Source of the DNA: Tubiluchus corallicola
Taxonomy: Eukaryota; Priapulida; Priapulimorpha; Priapulimorphida; Tubiluchidae
DNA: 50,040 nt
NCBI GenBank assembly: GCA_030141605.1
Contig: JAQGDQ010000755.1
Span: 51,561-101,600 of the forward strand
Direction of reading: 5' to 3'
The number at the start of each line of letters is the position of its first letter. The stretch's first letter is position 1. Both the position numbers and the translations under genes were made by a program. The notes beneath the pieces were generated by a model, which worked only from the letters and a program-made list of their open reading frames with translations, ran no database searches and had not been told where the DNA came from. Below are positions 22,047 to 32,276 of this stretch, in pieces.

Positions 22047-22054
22047 TGACGTCA
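22047..22054. promoter_or_regulatory. CRE-like palindrome upstream of the LCOR/E93-like ATG
   Basis: A perfect TGACGTCA lies 23 bp upstream of the start codon, next to a CpG-containing stretch (GGTGCGTGACGTCA on the - strand). The AACATGGCGGATTGCGGGG start context also resembles TATA-less promoters with a downstream ATGGCGG motif. Binding by CREB/ATF proteins is inferred. The transcription start is not known. Confidence 0.45.
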
Positions 22055-22544
22055 CGCACCACGATAGTAACTACTTTTCATGGGGGTGACAGGTACTTCG
22101 ATGGCAATTTAGAAGAAATGCAGTAATTTTCTAATTCAGCTAACATGGGCATTACCTTCAACTAAGTGTGCATCGAGAGCACCACAGGAGTTACTAAAAA
22201 AGTGCGACAAAAATATCATGTTGCCATTGTATACTTTTGGTGCAATATTTTGCTCAAACTAGAACATTATACCCCCTATTTGGCTTCCAACAAGGCAAGG
22301 TGGGCATTCCTATGTCACAACAAAATCAATTACAGGCGGGTTGTTGTTGTTTAATCAGCACTAGTCTGCATTAAAATCGCTTTTTATGCTGCTATTAAGC
22401 TTATTAATAATAAGTCAAAAATGCGCAACATTGAAAATTAATGATATTTTCGGAAGGTAAAACTGATTGAATCAAATGTAGTTCCTGCAATGTAGACTAC
22501 ACTGACTAATTACCGGTTGAGGCTAAAAGTATTAACAATCAAGT

Positions 22545-22635
22545 AAACAGCTGAGAGGTCACGACGTCTGCTTGAACACGGTAGTTAAACTTTGCTAAGC
22601 TTGACCAGTCAATGGATGAGTGGCTGGTTCTCAGA
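22545..22635 (+). mobile_element. Degenerate 5S-like SINE head
   Basis: The segment CACGGTAGTTAAACTTTGCT followed by GACCAGTCAATGGATGAGTG lines up with the 5S rRNA internal promoter (CACCGAAGTTAAGC... and ...TTAGTACTTGGATGGGTGAC). It is too altered to be a 5S gene. A 5S-derived SINE relic is the best reading. Confidence 0.45.
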
Positions 22636-22984
22636 TATTTCTTCTACCACACTGATATTACACTATTGTACATTATTCTTTGGCGCTGACGAAATCCAAG
22701 TATTGTAGAACAAATCCTTTTATTTTCGTTATTCTGTTTCATTCGAATTTTATTATTTTATTTCATCATTGTCATTATTGATGAACATTGAACAGGTGGA
22801 TTCAAATTAAAATACATTTGAAGAATGAAACTTCTTGAAGAATCATTAACTGTAAGAGGAGGTTTCCTGCCTTTGAAAACGAAGATGCCTCACTCAAATT
22901 AGCATTTGAGCGGGAAACAAAGGGCAATTTTAAAGCACATACAACAAAGTACATACAGTATATACAAAATTGTATAGTTCTATA

Positions 22985-23448
22985 CAATTTCTAAGATTTA
23001 AGATTTAAGACTCTATTTAAAACTTTACAAAGTTCATATACACATCATAAATTAATACAAATAATACAATAAATCATGACACACAACAATAACACAAATA
23101 ACAACGATATAACAAACTACGCCAATGACATCTAATTACAGAAGTAAAGTTTACATCACTGTTTAAAATGCTCTTGCGTATAAAATTCTGACTCTTATTC
23201 AGCCTGACGTGTAAACTGTATGCATATTTTCTGTGAATCACATCAAAATAAATAAGATTAAGTCTAGTAGAAATATATCTGGCGTTCGTGTCGTGTGAAA
23301 GGTTCAACAGCTTCCGTGCTGATACGCTATACACAACCTTGAGTTTGCTAAGATTGTAAGAATAAAAATGTCTCCAAGTAGACATGTCATACAGTTTTTG
23401 TTGTTGGCATCCTTCTGTCTCGGAAGACAATGATGGAATGTGGGCCAA
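22985..23448 (-). mobile_element. L2/CR1-type LINE 3' remnant
   Basis: The - strand frame 23448-23074 reads as the last part of a LINE reverse transcriptase: VYSVSARKLLNLSHDTNARY, then NLIYFDVIHRKYAYSLHVRL and NKSQNFIRKSIL. This order (Y....RKLL.L....... F....RK.YSL..RL..S.N) is typical of L2/CR1 C-termini. It ends at a short TAAATCT repeat near 22995-23010. It is truncated and dead. Confidence 0.65.
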
Positions 23449-23831
23449 GCGAGTCAGTTATTGATCACATTGATGGAGCTGCAGCGTCGACTGTGGCTGA
23501 GCAGTGCGATCCTTGAACGTCTCCAAGGCGCACGCCTGGGCAAGGTGTATGGAGATCCTGAGTTGCCCAGACAATAGGAACCCCCTCTCTTCCTCCCTGG
23601 TGTAGTCCAAAGGAAAGCGGAGTGATACGTTTGGCACCAGGTTGGCTGCAGGAGCTGCCGGAGTCAGTGAGCATGCTGCACTGGTCCGCCTTCGGAGCTC
23701 CACTCCTGATTTGGAAGGTTTACTCCTCTACACATGGTCGTTGGGTCACTTGTCCTCCACCGCCCTCTAGCCGTTGGCTGCTTGTACAGCTCCTCTGCCT
23801 AGTGTCGAGATAGTGTGGTGGCATCCCGCAA
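23449..23831 (-). mobile_element. GC-rich body between the 5S head and the LINE tail
   Basis: About 380 bp of GC-richer sequence lies directly downstream of the 5S-like head and directly upstream of the LINE tail, all on the - strand. Overlapping ORFs on both strands encode nothing recognisable. Position and composition suggest it is the body of a composite retroelement rather than host DNA. Confidence 0.4.
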
Positions 23832-23948
23832 GCCTACAGCACCTGGTATTCCTAGGCGGTCACCCATACAAGCACTAACCAGGCTCTACGTTGCTTAACT
23901 TCGGTGATCAGACCAGAACCGGTGTTTTCAACGTGATTTGGCCGTAGT
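23832..23948 (-). rRNA. 5S rRNA-derived sequence (full length, SINE head or pseudogene)
   Basis: The - strand reads TACGGCCAAATCACGTTGAA through AAGTTAAGCAACG and TATGGGTGACCGCCTAGGAA to CAGGTGCTGTAGGC, i.e. essentially the whole of a 5S rRNA (about 117 nt) with roughly 10 substitutions. The A box and C box of the internal promoter are nearly intact. There is no T-run terminator after the 3' end; the sequence continues into the GC-rich body. This favours a 5S-headed retroelement over a functional 5S gene. Confidence 0.75.
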
Positions 23949-24162
23949 AAAAACGTTTATAGTGTCAAAGATTATTGTTTCTTCACCAGTTTTTGGTTTG
24001 GTAAACCTAGCAAATATAAACAAAACGGTCTCAGGTCCCCAGCACTTTCTACTCAGCTGTTTAAACTTCTGAATAAACATTGTAATCTTTGAAACTGTAA
24101 AGGGTATTACGTTTTTTCAATTTCTTTGCTGCAAAAATCCGTAAAGAGGAAACAGCTTTACC

Positions 24163-24722
24163 TTGATAATAAATGGTTTCAATAGGCAAAACTTATAGTG
24201 AAGAAACTATTGTACTGGACAGTGCTGCCCTCTAAAGCCAGCAGGCAGTCAAGTAATTTCATAGCTGGTGACTTTAGGTACCTGACTTTGTGAAATGTTG
24301 CATTGATAATAAATGGTTTCAATAGGCAAAACTTATAGTGAAGTAACTATTGTACTGGACAGTGCTGCCCTCTAAAGCCAGCAGGCAGTCAAGTAATTTC
24401 ATAGCTGGTGATTTTAGGTGTCTGGCTTTGTGAAATGTTGCCTTGATAATAAATGGTTTCAATAGGCAAAACTTATAGTGAAGTAACTATTGTACCGGAC
24501 AGTGCTGCCCTCTAAGGCCAGCAGGCAGTCAAGTAATTTCATAGCTGGTGACTTTAGGTACCTGACTTTGTGAAATGTTGCATTGATAATAAATGGTTTC
24601 AATAGGCAAAACTTATAGTGAAGTAACTATTGTACTGGACAGTGCTGCCCTCTAAGGCCAGCAGGCAGTCAAGTAATTTCATAGCTGGTGACGTTAGCTG
24701 CCTGCCTTTGTGAAATGTTGCA
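24163..24722 (+). repeat. 140-bp x 4 tandem repeat
   Basis: TTGATAATAAATGGTTTCAA starts units at 24163, 24303, 24443 and 24583, exactly 140 bp apart. Units carry ACAGTGCTGCCCTCTAA and CAAGTAATTTCATAGCTGGT and differ by a few percent. Units 2 and 4 versus 1 and 3 do not form a simple pair, so growth was recent. No coding frame runs through. Confidence 0.9.
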
Positions 24723-26107
24723 GTCACATGACTTCGATATGTGTTATGGTATATGTAATTTAGAGAATTTGTGTCTTCTTGAGTTAATTAAATTATTGTT
24801 TCCTGCGCTCTGCAGTTACAATTTGTGTTTATTGGTAATTTGCTGTTAGAGTTCTCTAATGGTGTTCTAATGTTTAGGCAAGGATGCGAGTTACTTTTGT
24901 TTAAGTTAATCAATTTTGCAGTCTTGATTAACTACTGGATTACCTGTGTGAAATATGTTGCATTGTATTAGCATGTTATTGCTGTGTAATGTTACTTTAT
25001 GTGACGTTTGTTAAAGCAATTTATTAATTTACTTATACACATTTTTATTGATCCATAGTGTTTTATATTGGAATCTTTGCAAATGTAGTGATTTGAAGTC
25101 GTTAATATTATAAAAGGTGCAGCACTTTTTGTTTACTTTTCTATATTTTTAACAGAATAAACAACTAATGTACACACTTATGTCTGGACTCGATGTTTGG
25201 ATTGGAGTGTTTGAGCATTCTTGGTCATTCTTGATGAAATAGGTCAGGCATGCTACAACTACAGTACAAAATTACAGAACAATAGAATTATAGTTTAGCA
25301 ACAGTTAAATGAAAAATTATTTGTTAAATAAAGTCAGTGTTAAACAAAATCGGTGTGCGTCATTTGCGGAAGGGACAAAAAGGCTGCTAGGCAGAAATAC
25401 ATCTGTCCTCTAACACTGGCTATCTTATTCAGCTATCATGATCTTCTCAACATTTAAGATGAAATTTTAGTTACCAGGAAGTATGTTAACTTGCAGCAAT
25501 GTTTATGCTTTTACTGTTTCTGCAGTGCTATATAAAGTTGTGCAGTTCTATTTTGATTATTAACGTCTTTTATTTTCGAGCATGCGCAGTTAAGTTACAT
25601 AAGTGGTTCAATTGAAAGAAATTAGTAGGACTAATCGTAAAACTGAAAGTAATTATCAAATACTGAAAACAACAACAAAAAAGCACAGTATTATTTACAT
25701 AGAAGAACCCAAAGTAATTAATTTAGAAATACTGTGATAAAAAATAAATAAAATCTCTATTTTATATAAACTTATACAATCTTTTGCTGAGTTTATTGTC
25801 GCTAGCTGTCTTGAAGTTAAACCGCATTCCTTTACAATTTTACGATATAATGCATAAAAATTTCTAAATACATCTTTCGGGGTAACATTATTTTCTATAA
25901 CAATTTTGTGCAAGTTGAAAACCATTGAGTTTCCACCTGCTTTTATGCTTTTATGTTTGCTTGTTTATTTGGCTTTTAAACAAATTAATATTAATAACTT
26001 GGTGGATTTATGTAATTCTTGTGCCAATGTTTAACATAAAGACCCACTTATTTTTTGCGGAGTTATCGCTGAAATAATTTTCAAAATTGTAAAAAAACTT
26101 AAGTAAT
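24723..26107. other. Gene-free stretch
   Basis: AT-rich, without exon-like ORFs apart from a 76-codon - strand frame at 25695-25925 (VFRNFYALYRKIVKECGL inside), which starts at ATG and ends TAA but has no recognisable domain. It may be a relic of a mobile element. Confidence 0.5.
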
Positions 26108-26660
26108 TTAACGGGCTACAGCTCATCCTAGCATTATGCGTAATAAATGCAATGCCATGTTACAGCTCGTGCTAGCATTATGCATAGGAAGTGTATTGTC
26201 AGGATACATCTCATGATAGCATTATGCCTAGGAAGTGTATTGTCAGGATACATCTCATGCTAGCATTATGCATGGGAAGTGTATTGTCAGGATACATCTC
26301 ATGCTAGCATTATGCATAGGAAGTGTATTGTCAGGATACATCTCATGCTAGCATTATGCATAGGAAGTGTATTGTCAGGTTACATCTTATGCTAGCATTA
26401 TGCATAGGAAGTGTATTGTCAGGATACATCTCATGCTAGCATTATGCATAGGAAGTGTATTGTCAGGTTACATCTTATGCTAGCATTATGCATAGGAAGT
26501 GTATTGGGTGTTTGTGGTTTGGTTTTGTGTTTGTGGAAGTGTATTGTCAGGTTACATCTTATGCTAGCATTATGCATAGGAAGTGTATTGTCAGGATACA
26601 TCTCATGCTAGCATTATGCATAGGAAGTGTATTGTCAGACCACAGCTCATGCTAGCCGTA
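26108..26660 (+). repeat. 44-bp x ~11 tandem repeat with one G/T-rich insertion
   Basis: The unit is ATTGTCAGGATACATCTCAT + GCTAGCATTATGCATAGGAAGTGT. Some units have TTACATCTTA for ATACATCTCA; these variants recur every second or third unit. At about 26502-26537 a GGGTGTTTGTGGTTTGG-type insertion splits the array. First and last units are degenerate. Identical units without unique spacers rule out a CRISPR-like array. Confidence 0.9.
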
Positions 26661-26865
26661 TGCATGTGAGGAAATGTAAACTTAGCGTATGTGCTTAAAA
26701 CTTAAACTATTTAATAACGGATGCCTTGTATACCCAAGAAATAAGTTCTGTGACTGTAAGTGAACTACAACAGCTTAATTTTTCACTGTTGTCTCTCCAT
26801 GAGAAAGTTGCAGTTAAGAAAAGAGATTGTTCAACACGTGATCTTGAAATTAGCTAACGCATTAA

Positions 26866-26957
26866 AATTACACAAGTTTGTCACGTTTTACACCGTTTTA
26901 AAACAATGGCTAAAATTTTTTGAAGCAGCACCTCACTAATCTTAGCTACAAGCCGGT
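26866..26957. mobile_element. Fragment of the hAT-like MITE right end
   Basis: It matches the last ~90 bp of the family at 16303-16638: CGTTTTACACCGTTTTAAAA, TTTTGAAGCAGCACC, then CTACAAGCCGG, where it breaks off before the terminal CCACTG. Confidence 0.65.
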
Positions 26958-27359
26958 ACAGAACTTCATTAACTTGAACAAAAAGCTAAAATTCACAATG
27001 GGGGTTGGGGGTAACGACTGTAATGTAACCAAAATGGCCGCCCATCGCGTTTTAAACGTTTAAAAAGGAGTAAATAGCACTAACTGTATCTATACTAAAA
27101 TTATATATATTTGTTATTTGTTTTTGGCTACTATAGTTAAAATGTAATAGCTTTGTTGTGTACTTTCGCATGTTGTTGCTGTTTTGCTGTATGTATGTCA
27201 CTGTAATATAATGTATATGCCAATAATAAATTCTAAATTCGATCAAATTATTTTTATTTCTTAGCTGTTTAAAGGTAAACAAGATAATCTTTTGTATCCT
27301 ACTCCATTTTGAACCACGGCAAAATATATTTGAACACAAATTTTCTTCCTCTACCATTT

Positions 27360-27529
27360 TTATACGTTTGAGTTGAATTCTAAATCATAACGCTTGGGAT
27401 ATTTCCAAATCTTCCATGGACTTTCCCGCTCTCTTCGAGTTCTGTGTTTGTACGGATTTTCCAAATATGGGGGAAACACATATTTTCTTGAGCGTTTATC
27501 TCTGCTGCGCTTCTCTCGTGGACCTGAAC
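27360..27529 (-). CDS. Kunitz gene terminal exon: basic tail
   Basis: The acceptor is GGTTTTACAG. The exon joins domain 2 as FCGG-SGPREKRSRDKRSRK and continues YVFPPYLENPYKHRTRRERE ... KRYDLEFNSNV, then TAA. More than a third of residues are Arg or Lys. This could bind heparan sulfate or be cut by proprotein convertases (e.g. at RSRK or RTRR). It is too short for ORF searches but phase and acceptor agree. Confidence 0.65.
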
Positions 27530-30500
27530 CTGTAAAACCAACATTTTAAATTAAGATGTTTGTCTTGTGCCATCAAATAGCTTACCACTTTAAAAAGTGT
27601 CGGATTTCTATCAATTTTGAGCTTGAACTTTTTTTAATTGAGAATTAATTCTACATCCCACTGTGTTATTTTTAGTTCCATTTTTATTTATTCACTAAAT
27701 TATTTACATTTTTGATGTTTATCAAATCCACTAAGCAACATCAAAATTGCCAGCACTACCACCATCATTGCTCTCCGGAATGTTGTTGCTGTTGCTGTTG
27801 CTGGTGTTGGTGGTGGTGGTGGTGGCAGTGGCGGTAGAGGTGGTGGCTGTTGTTGCTGCTACTACTGTTGCTGCTGCTCCTGCGGGTGCACGCTGAATCA
27901 CTATCACATCCGGTGGGCAAGTTCAATGGGGGAACTACCGACACGGTAACGGAGAGTCTTCTCGACTACGGAGTGTACTTCATTACACCCGAGTATTTCA
28001 AAGCTCTGTTTGTTCACAATTTCTTCGTGAAATTAAATACGGCTTTTAATGTTGACATCTACGCTTGATGCATGCATACCAAGAGTCAAAATTTCCATTT
28101 TCCTATTTGAAGGGTTTGGAAGTAGTAAGAACCCGAGTATGTGCCCGGAAAAAGTACTTGTTGTTGGTTTTTTTAAGTTTTATATCTTAATTTCGGAGTC
28201 ATAATGTACAAACTCGACATTATTAATAGTTTCTGCTAATAAGTTTTGAAGATGTAAATTTCGCTCATACCTCCACAGAATTTGTCACATGCTTCCTTTG
28301 TGGGGAACTGATTGTAAATTCCAGGACAGGCTGCAAAGTGGAACTTCTCGCAAACATTAGTTTTCGGATTGTAATGCCAGGCTTCCCGGGAAGAGATTCT
28401 ACATATGAATTCTGGCAGTGGGTCTTTCTCCCCACTGCATACTCCCTTTCCTAAACGCAAAATGAAACAAATGGTAAAACGTCACATTAAAGCAAAGGCC
28501 AAGTCTCTCGAGAAATTGAGCTTATTCTAATATTTGAGAAAAACATTAGAAAGTTTCAGCAATGAAATTGTAGTTAGCGCCTAGTGTAATTGCTAATTTC
28601 AGTTTCAAATCGCAATCACTTCAAGCTTAAGCGCGCTCGTTTTGGTGAAAAATGGCGTCATCTGGTTACCGTGCAATATAAACAGTTATTCTGCCAAGTG
28701 CCTAAAGCAGGATAATTTTTCATATGCAACACCATTTTCAACTGCGATAAAAGTATACATTTTAACACGATTAATATTGAAAAAGCGTTTCTGATAATTA
28801 AATAATAGATTAAAAACGTAATTAACGGCGGGCAATGACAAACTAACATAATTTTCAACAGCAAAAACATTTCACGAGCGTGTTGCACGTGTTTTAGAAA
28901 GCGAAAATTTAAGTAGCGTGCTACTGTACTTTATTCAGTGTGTTGTTTTAAAACTAAGCAAACTTACCTGTACTAAAATTACATGTCCAAAGCTTACCTG
29001 TACCAAACTCACCTTTACCAAACTTGCCTGCTCCAAACTCAGCTATACCAAAATTACCTGTACTAGACTCACTTGTACCTAATTTACCTGTACCAAACTC
29101 ACCTGTACCAAACTTACCTATACCAAACTCACCTGTACCAAACTTACCTGTACTAAAATTACATGTCCAAAGCTTACCTGTACCAAACTCACCTTTACCA
29201 AAATTACCTCTACCAAACTTACCTGTACGAAACGTAACTGTACCAAACTTACCTGCACCAAACTCACCTGTACCAAAATTACCTGTACTAGACTCACCTG
29301 TACCAAACTTGCCTGCACCAAACTCACCTGTACCAAAATTACCTGTACTAGACTCACCTGTACCAAACTTACCTGTACGAAACTTACCTGTACCAAACCT
29401 ACCGTGCACCAAACAAACCACATAACCTGGGGTGCTTACCTCTGCAGGTCTGAACGCACTCCAAGGCTGAATCAAAATGGAGACTTCTCTTCGGACATCC
29501 AGGAGAATCTGGTTCGTAACGTTCACAATAGCCCGTAGCTGTGTTGAAGTAGTAGTAGTAGTCACGATCAGCGTAGAAGGTGTTTAAACGACATGTTGAC
29601 GCCAATGGTGGGTCGCTGCATAATAAATTAAAAGCATTAAAGGAAGAAGGATGATTTTTTTTATACTACCCCATTTACAAGTCCGATAAAAATTATACAT
29701 TTAAAAAAATTGATACTGCAAGAGCGTTTCTGATTATTAAGTGATACATTAAATGCTTAATTAACTGCAGGGATGCAGCGCAGGCGAAATGAAACCACAG
29801 ACCAACATAATTTTCAACAGAAAAAATATTCCGCTTGCATGTTGCCCGTGTTTCCGAATGCGAAAACTGAAGTACAGTGCAACTGCGAGATATTCATCGT
29901 GTTGTACTAAAAATAGGAATGTTTTAAGATAAAAATTCAAATTTCAAATTTACTGCTGTGTTCACGGATGAACTGCCGAACGTGTGCAGTTCGTCACAAA
30001 CTAACAATTCTCATCTGAAAGGCACAACACCTGTTTCACGTGCAATGCGTTTCCGAAATGCAAGCGCTAGCGCCAGTCTAACTAGTGAGTGGCGAAATGC
30101 ATGTAGCAGCGAAGAACTAGATGCGCGAACCCGAAATTGTGTTTGTGTGGTTATAATTCTTTCACGTAAGTTATTTTTGCAAAAATAGTGTGTTTCCTTT
30201 CAATATTTTAGAGTAGATTGTTTTGACCTAATGTTTGAGATTGGGTCCGGTTTTACTTTAAAATTAAGTCAATTTATAAATGCGCTTCGAAACATTAATT
30301 GGAAAGAAATTAAAAAAATTTCTCCTAAATCCAGCATTAACGACCATATTTGTACCTCTGGTATATGCTTTGTACAAGATTTGTACGTGATTTGTACATG
30401 ATTTGTACATGATTTGTACGTGATTTGTACATGATTTGTACGTGATTTGTACGTGATTTGTACGTGATTAGTACCAGAGGCACAAATATGGTCGTTAATG

Positions 30501-31734
30501 CTGGATTGAGGAGAATTTTTTTAATTCAGTTCAAATTTAATCATTTCAGCATTGTGACCAGAGCTGCAAATAACTGGGACTTCACTTAAGTAGTTCAATT
30601 CCATTAACTTTATTTTCAAACACTTAGCTATTCATTACTGTATCTATTTCTTTTCGACAGGTCTGTGTATTCATTACCTATTTGGCTTTTTCATAAATAC
30701 ATAATTAGTGCATACTTTTCTATACTGTAAGCTCTGCCTTTATTCACTGGCTGTTGTTTGCCTAGGGTACCACTGATGATGATGACAGCTGATTGTTGTT
30801 GAAACATTTGTACATGTTTTTAGCAGTTGTAATTTAAGTTTTCAAAACACGATGTGTTGTTTTATTAATTAAAGTTAAAATACACTTATTTGTTTCTCTG
30901 ACTGTTCAAAAACGATTTATTGATATTAAAAGTAAGCATTGAATTCCACTTTGGCATTCCATAACTACGGCAATAACTGTGATTAGTGTAGCTAAAAAAT
31001 GTCGTGGTTGCATTTCACCAAATTCATACAGGAAGGGCCTAAAGAGGTCATTCCAGAAAGTTGGACTTATTTGACTGATGTTGACAGTTAGGATTTAGTA
31101 GTATAAGTGTAATAAGCATCTCGTGTAATTAGTAAAGTTATTTTAAAGCCGCTATCACTTCAAGCTTGAGCGCTTAGTTTCATTCTTCCACCAATGACGT
31201 CGTTCATCCCACAAAGAAACGTTGTTCATGCTATCAACTTTTCTCTAAAATATAATTTTGTGATATTTTTGCATGAATATTAAGTAACCCGCAAAAGTTT
31301 GAATTAGTTTAAGCAGTGCGTACTTACGAAAAACCAATGTATGCACTTACAAGAAGTTACAAGGTCCACCAGTTACGTCATAATTTTCATGTGAATTTTA
31401 GCTACCACTAAGTCTAAAATTTCTGTACAGTGGTAGTAAAAATTAGTTTTTTGCTTTCCAGACAGCTTTTCTGCAATTTTTGGCAAGTTTTTTAAGTTTA
31501 AGTGCAAATAGGAAAACAAACTCAACATACTGAGTGACTTGTTCTTTCCTTTAAAACCAAAAAAAGCCCTTCCTTACTGTTAGACCTGCTGGGTTTGGAA
31601 TCATTTTAGCAATCAATAAGAAAACTTTAGACTTTCTTACCTGCAGGCGCATCAGGTGCTACTTCATTTTTATTATTTCCAGCAGCCACCATTGAAGAAA
31701 ACAGAACTGTTAAAATGACAGAAAAAGCTACCAT
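27360..31734 (-). CDS. Secreted Kunitz-inhibitor gene, 4 exons found
   Basis: Exons on the - strand: 31734-31641 (signal peptide), 29615-29440 (Kunitz 1), 28450-28271 (Kunitz 2), 27529-27360 (basic tail and stop). The last three join with matching phases. The first exon ends in phase 1 whereas Kunitz 1 needs a phase-2 partner, so a small exon between 29620 and 31640 is probably missing here. The product would be a small secreted protein that inhibits serine proteases through its Kunitz loops; Kunitz 2 has Arg at the predicted P1 site, which favours trypsin-like targets. Two arrays and inverted repeats fill the introns. Confidence 0.75.
27785..27895 (+). repeat. GTT/GCT/GGT trinucleotide repeat
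   Basis: Imperfect runs of TTGCTG, GGTGGT and GCTGCTACT lie in the last intron of the Kunitz gene. The + strand ORF that starts here (MLLLLLLLLLLRVHAESLSH, to 28068) is a Leu run made by the repeat followed by unsupported codons. It looks like a signal peptide only by chance. Confidence 0.8.
28271..28450 (-). CDS. Kunitz gene: Kunitz domain 2
   Basis: 180 nt, phase 1 to phase 1, after acceptor TTTTGCGTTTAG and before donor GGAG|GTATGA. It encodes KGVCSGEKDPLPEFICRISS, then REAWHYNPKTNVCEKFHFAA and CPGIYNQFPTKEACDKFCG. All six Cys are present; spacing 11-16-7-12-3 is near the Kunitz norm of 8-15-7-12-3. Arg after the second Cys is the predicted P1 residue. Confidence 0.85.
28968..29405 (-). 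repeat. 15-bp x ~29 array of splice donors after Kunitz 1
   Basis: The - strand unit is TTTGGTACAGGTGAG or TTTGGTACAGGTAAG. Almost every unit therefore holds CAG|GTRAG, an ideal 5' splice site. The array starts about 30 bp after the real donor (GTAAGC) of the Kunitz 1 exon. A TAG in the Kunitz frame at the array's start means that using these donors would truncate the protein. Subrepeats of about 60-75 bp (AGTCTAGTACAGG units) show higher-order growth. Confidence 0.9.
29440..29615 (-). CDS. Kunitz gene: atypical Kunitz domain 1
   Basis: 176 nt between acceptor TTTATTATGCAG and donor CAGAG|GTAAGC. It encodes DPPLASTCRLNTFYADRDYY, then YYFNTATGYCERYEPDSPGC and PKRSLHFDSALECVQTCR. The C-x12-C-x3-C end is canonical, but the spacing between the second and third Cys (21) and third and fourth (9) is longer than the usual 15 and 7. 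The first Cys would be the split codon at the exon start (xx|C), if the previous exon ends in TG. A 15-bp donor array starts about 30 bp downstream of its donor. Confidence 0.75.
30310..30524. mobile_element. Hairpin element with 11-bp repeats in its loop
   Basis: Left arm 30310-30364 and right arm 30472-30524 are inverted copies (CCAGCATTAACGACCATATT versus AATATGGTCGTTAATGCTGG). The loop is nine tandem units of GATTTGTACGT or GATTTGTACAT. No TSD is obvious. It lies in the first intron of the Kunitz gene. Confidence 0.85.
31641..31734 (-). CDS. Kunitz gene exon 1: signal peptide
   Basis: The ATG at 31734 (context GCCATGG) opens MVAFSVILTVLFSSMVAAGN then NKNEVAPDAPA, ending in phase 1 at GCAG|GTAAGA. 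The first 18 residues are a clear signal peptide with likely cleavage after VAA. A TATA box lies 80 bp upstream. It is too short to be seen as a long ORF. Confidence 0.7.
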
Positions 31735-31813
31735 GGCTGACGAATAAACTGCAGTAATGTTTTCAAACGAGTCAAATCTGATATTTGTCACACTCGACTG
31801 ATATCATTGCTTA

Positions 31814-31821
31814 TTTATATA
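31814..31821 (-). promoter_or_regulatory. TATA box of the Kunitz gene
   Basis: On the - strand CCCCCTATATAAATAAGC contains TATATAAA, 80 bp upstream of the ATG at 31734. An arthropod-like initiator word, ATCAGTC, lies about 22 bp downstream, slightly closer than the usual spacing. A short 5'UTR of about 60 bp is implied. Confidence 0.5.
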
Positions 31822-32276
31822 GGGGGACCCACATCTGCATTAGCAAAAACCAGACCCGTGTGACCAAACAAACAGCAACAATTTTTCCTAAAAGTCAAAT
31901 CTTTTACATTATCACTATAAATCACATTTCCTCTGCTCATATATGCAGGGAGCTAAATCGATTCAGCACATTAAGTACTTGTAATTATGCACGTATTTGC
32001 AACAAAGACATTAATTTACGACTGGTGGTCCTGTGCTAAAACATGGCAACAAGTGTTGCAATTCCTATTACAAGATGTATTCGTGTCTTTCATGTACCAT
32101 GACAATACCGACTAGTGGCCCTGTGCTGAAACATAGCAACAAGTGTTGCAATTCATCATAGTTATGAATATTGAATAAGTCTGTCGCTAACAAGTAAATT
32201 AAAATAGTATATTAGTGTGGCTTATTGGATTACGTTCCAATAATGTAGTTATAAATGATATGTTTTCACACTGCAG

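Larger units (their letters stand above)
28730..29910 (+). repeat. Direct repeats flanking the Kunitz 1 exon
   Basis: 28730-28950 and 29680-29910 share GCGTTTCTGATTATTAA/GCGTTTCTGATAATTAA, AACATAATTTTCAACAG, TGTTGC.CGTGTTT and CATCGTGTTGT/CAGTGTGTTGT in the same order, about 950 bp apart. They lie upstream (- strand) of Kunitz exons 2 and 1 respectively. They may mark an exon-plus-intron duplication, or be two copies of a dispersed element. Confidence 0.6.

Noticed and set aside
23832-23948. Functional 5S rRNA gene
   Set aside because: There are about 10 substitutions and no T-run terminator, and retroelement-like sequence follows directly.
26108-26660. Array resembling a CRISPR locus (44-bp repeats)
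   Set aside because: Units are tandem with no unique spacers and the DNA is eukaryotic. The 36-bp and 26-bp arrays were rejected for the same reason.
27850-28068. Apparent secreted protein starting with a Leu run
   Set aside because: The Leu run is translation of a GCT/CTG repeat. The rest has no support and lies antisense in a Kunitz-gene intron.
28954-29565. 203-codon - strand ORF (GTGKFGTGE repeats) and its + strand partner
   Set aside because: They are products of the 15-bp array. The frame differs from that of the Kunitz exon and no splice evidence supports it.
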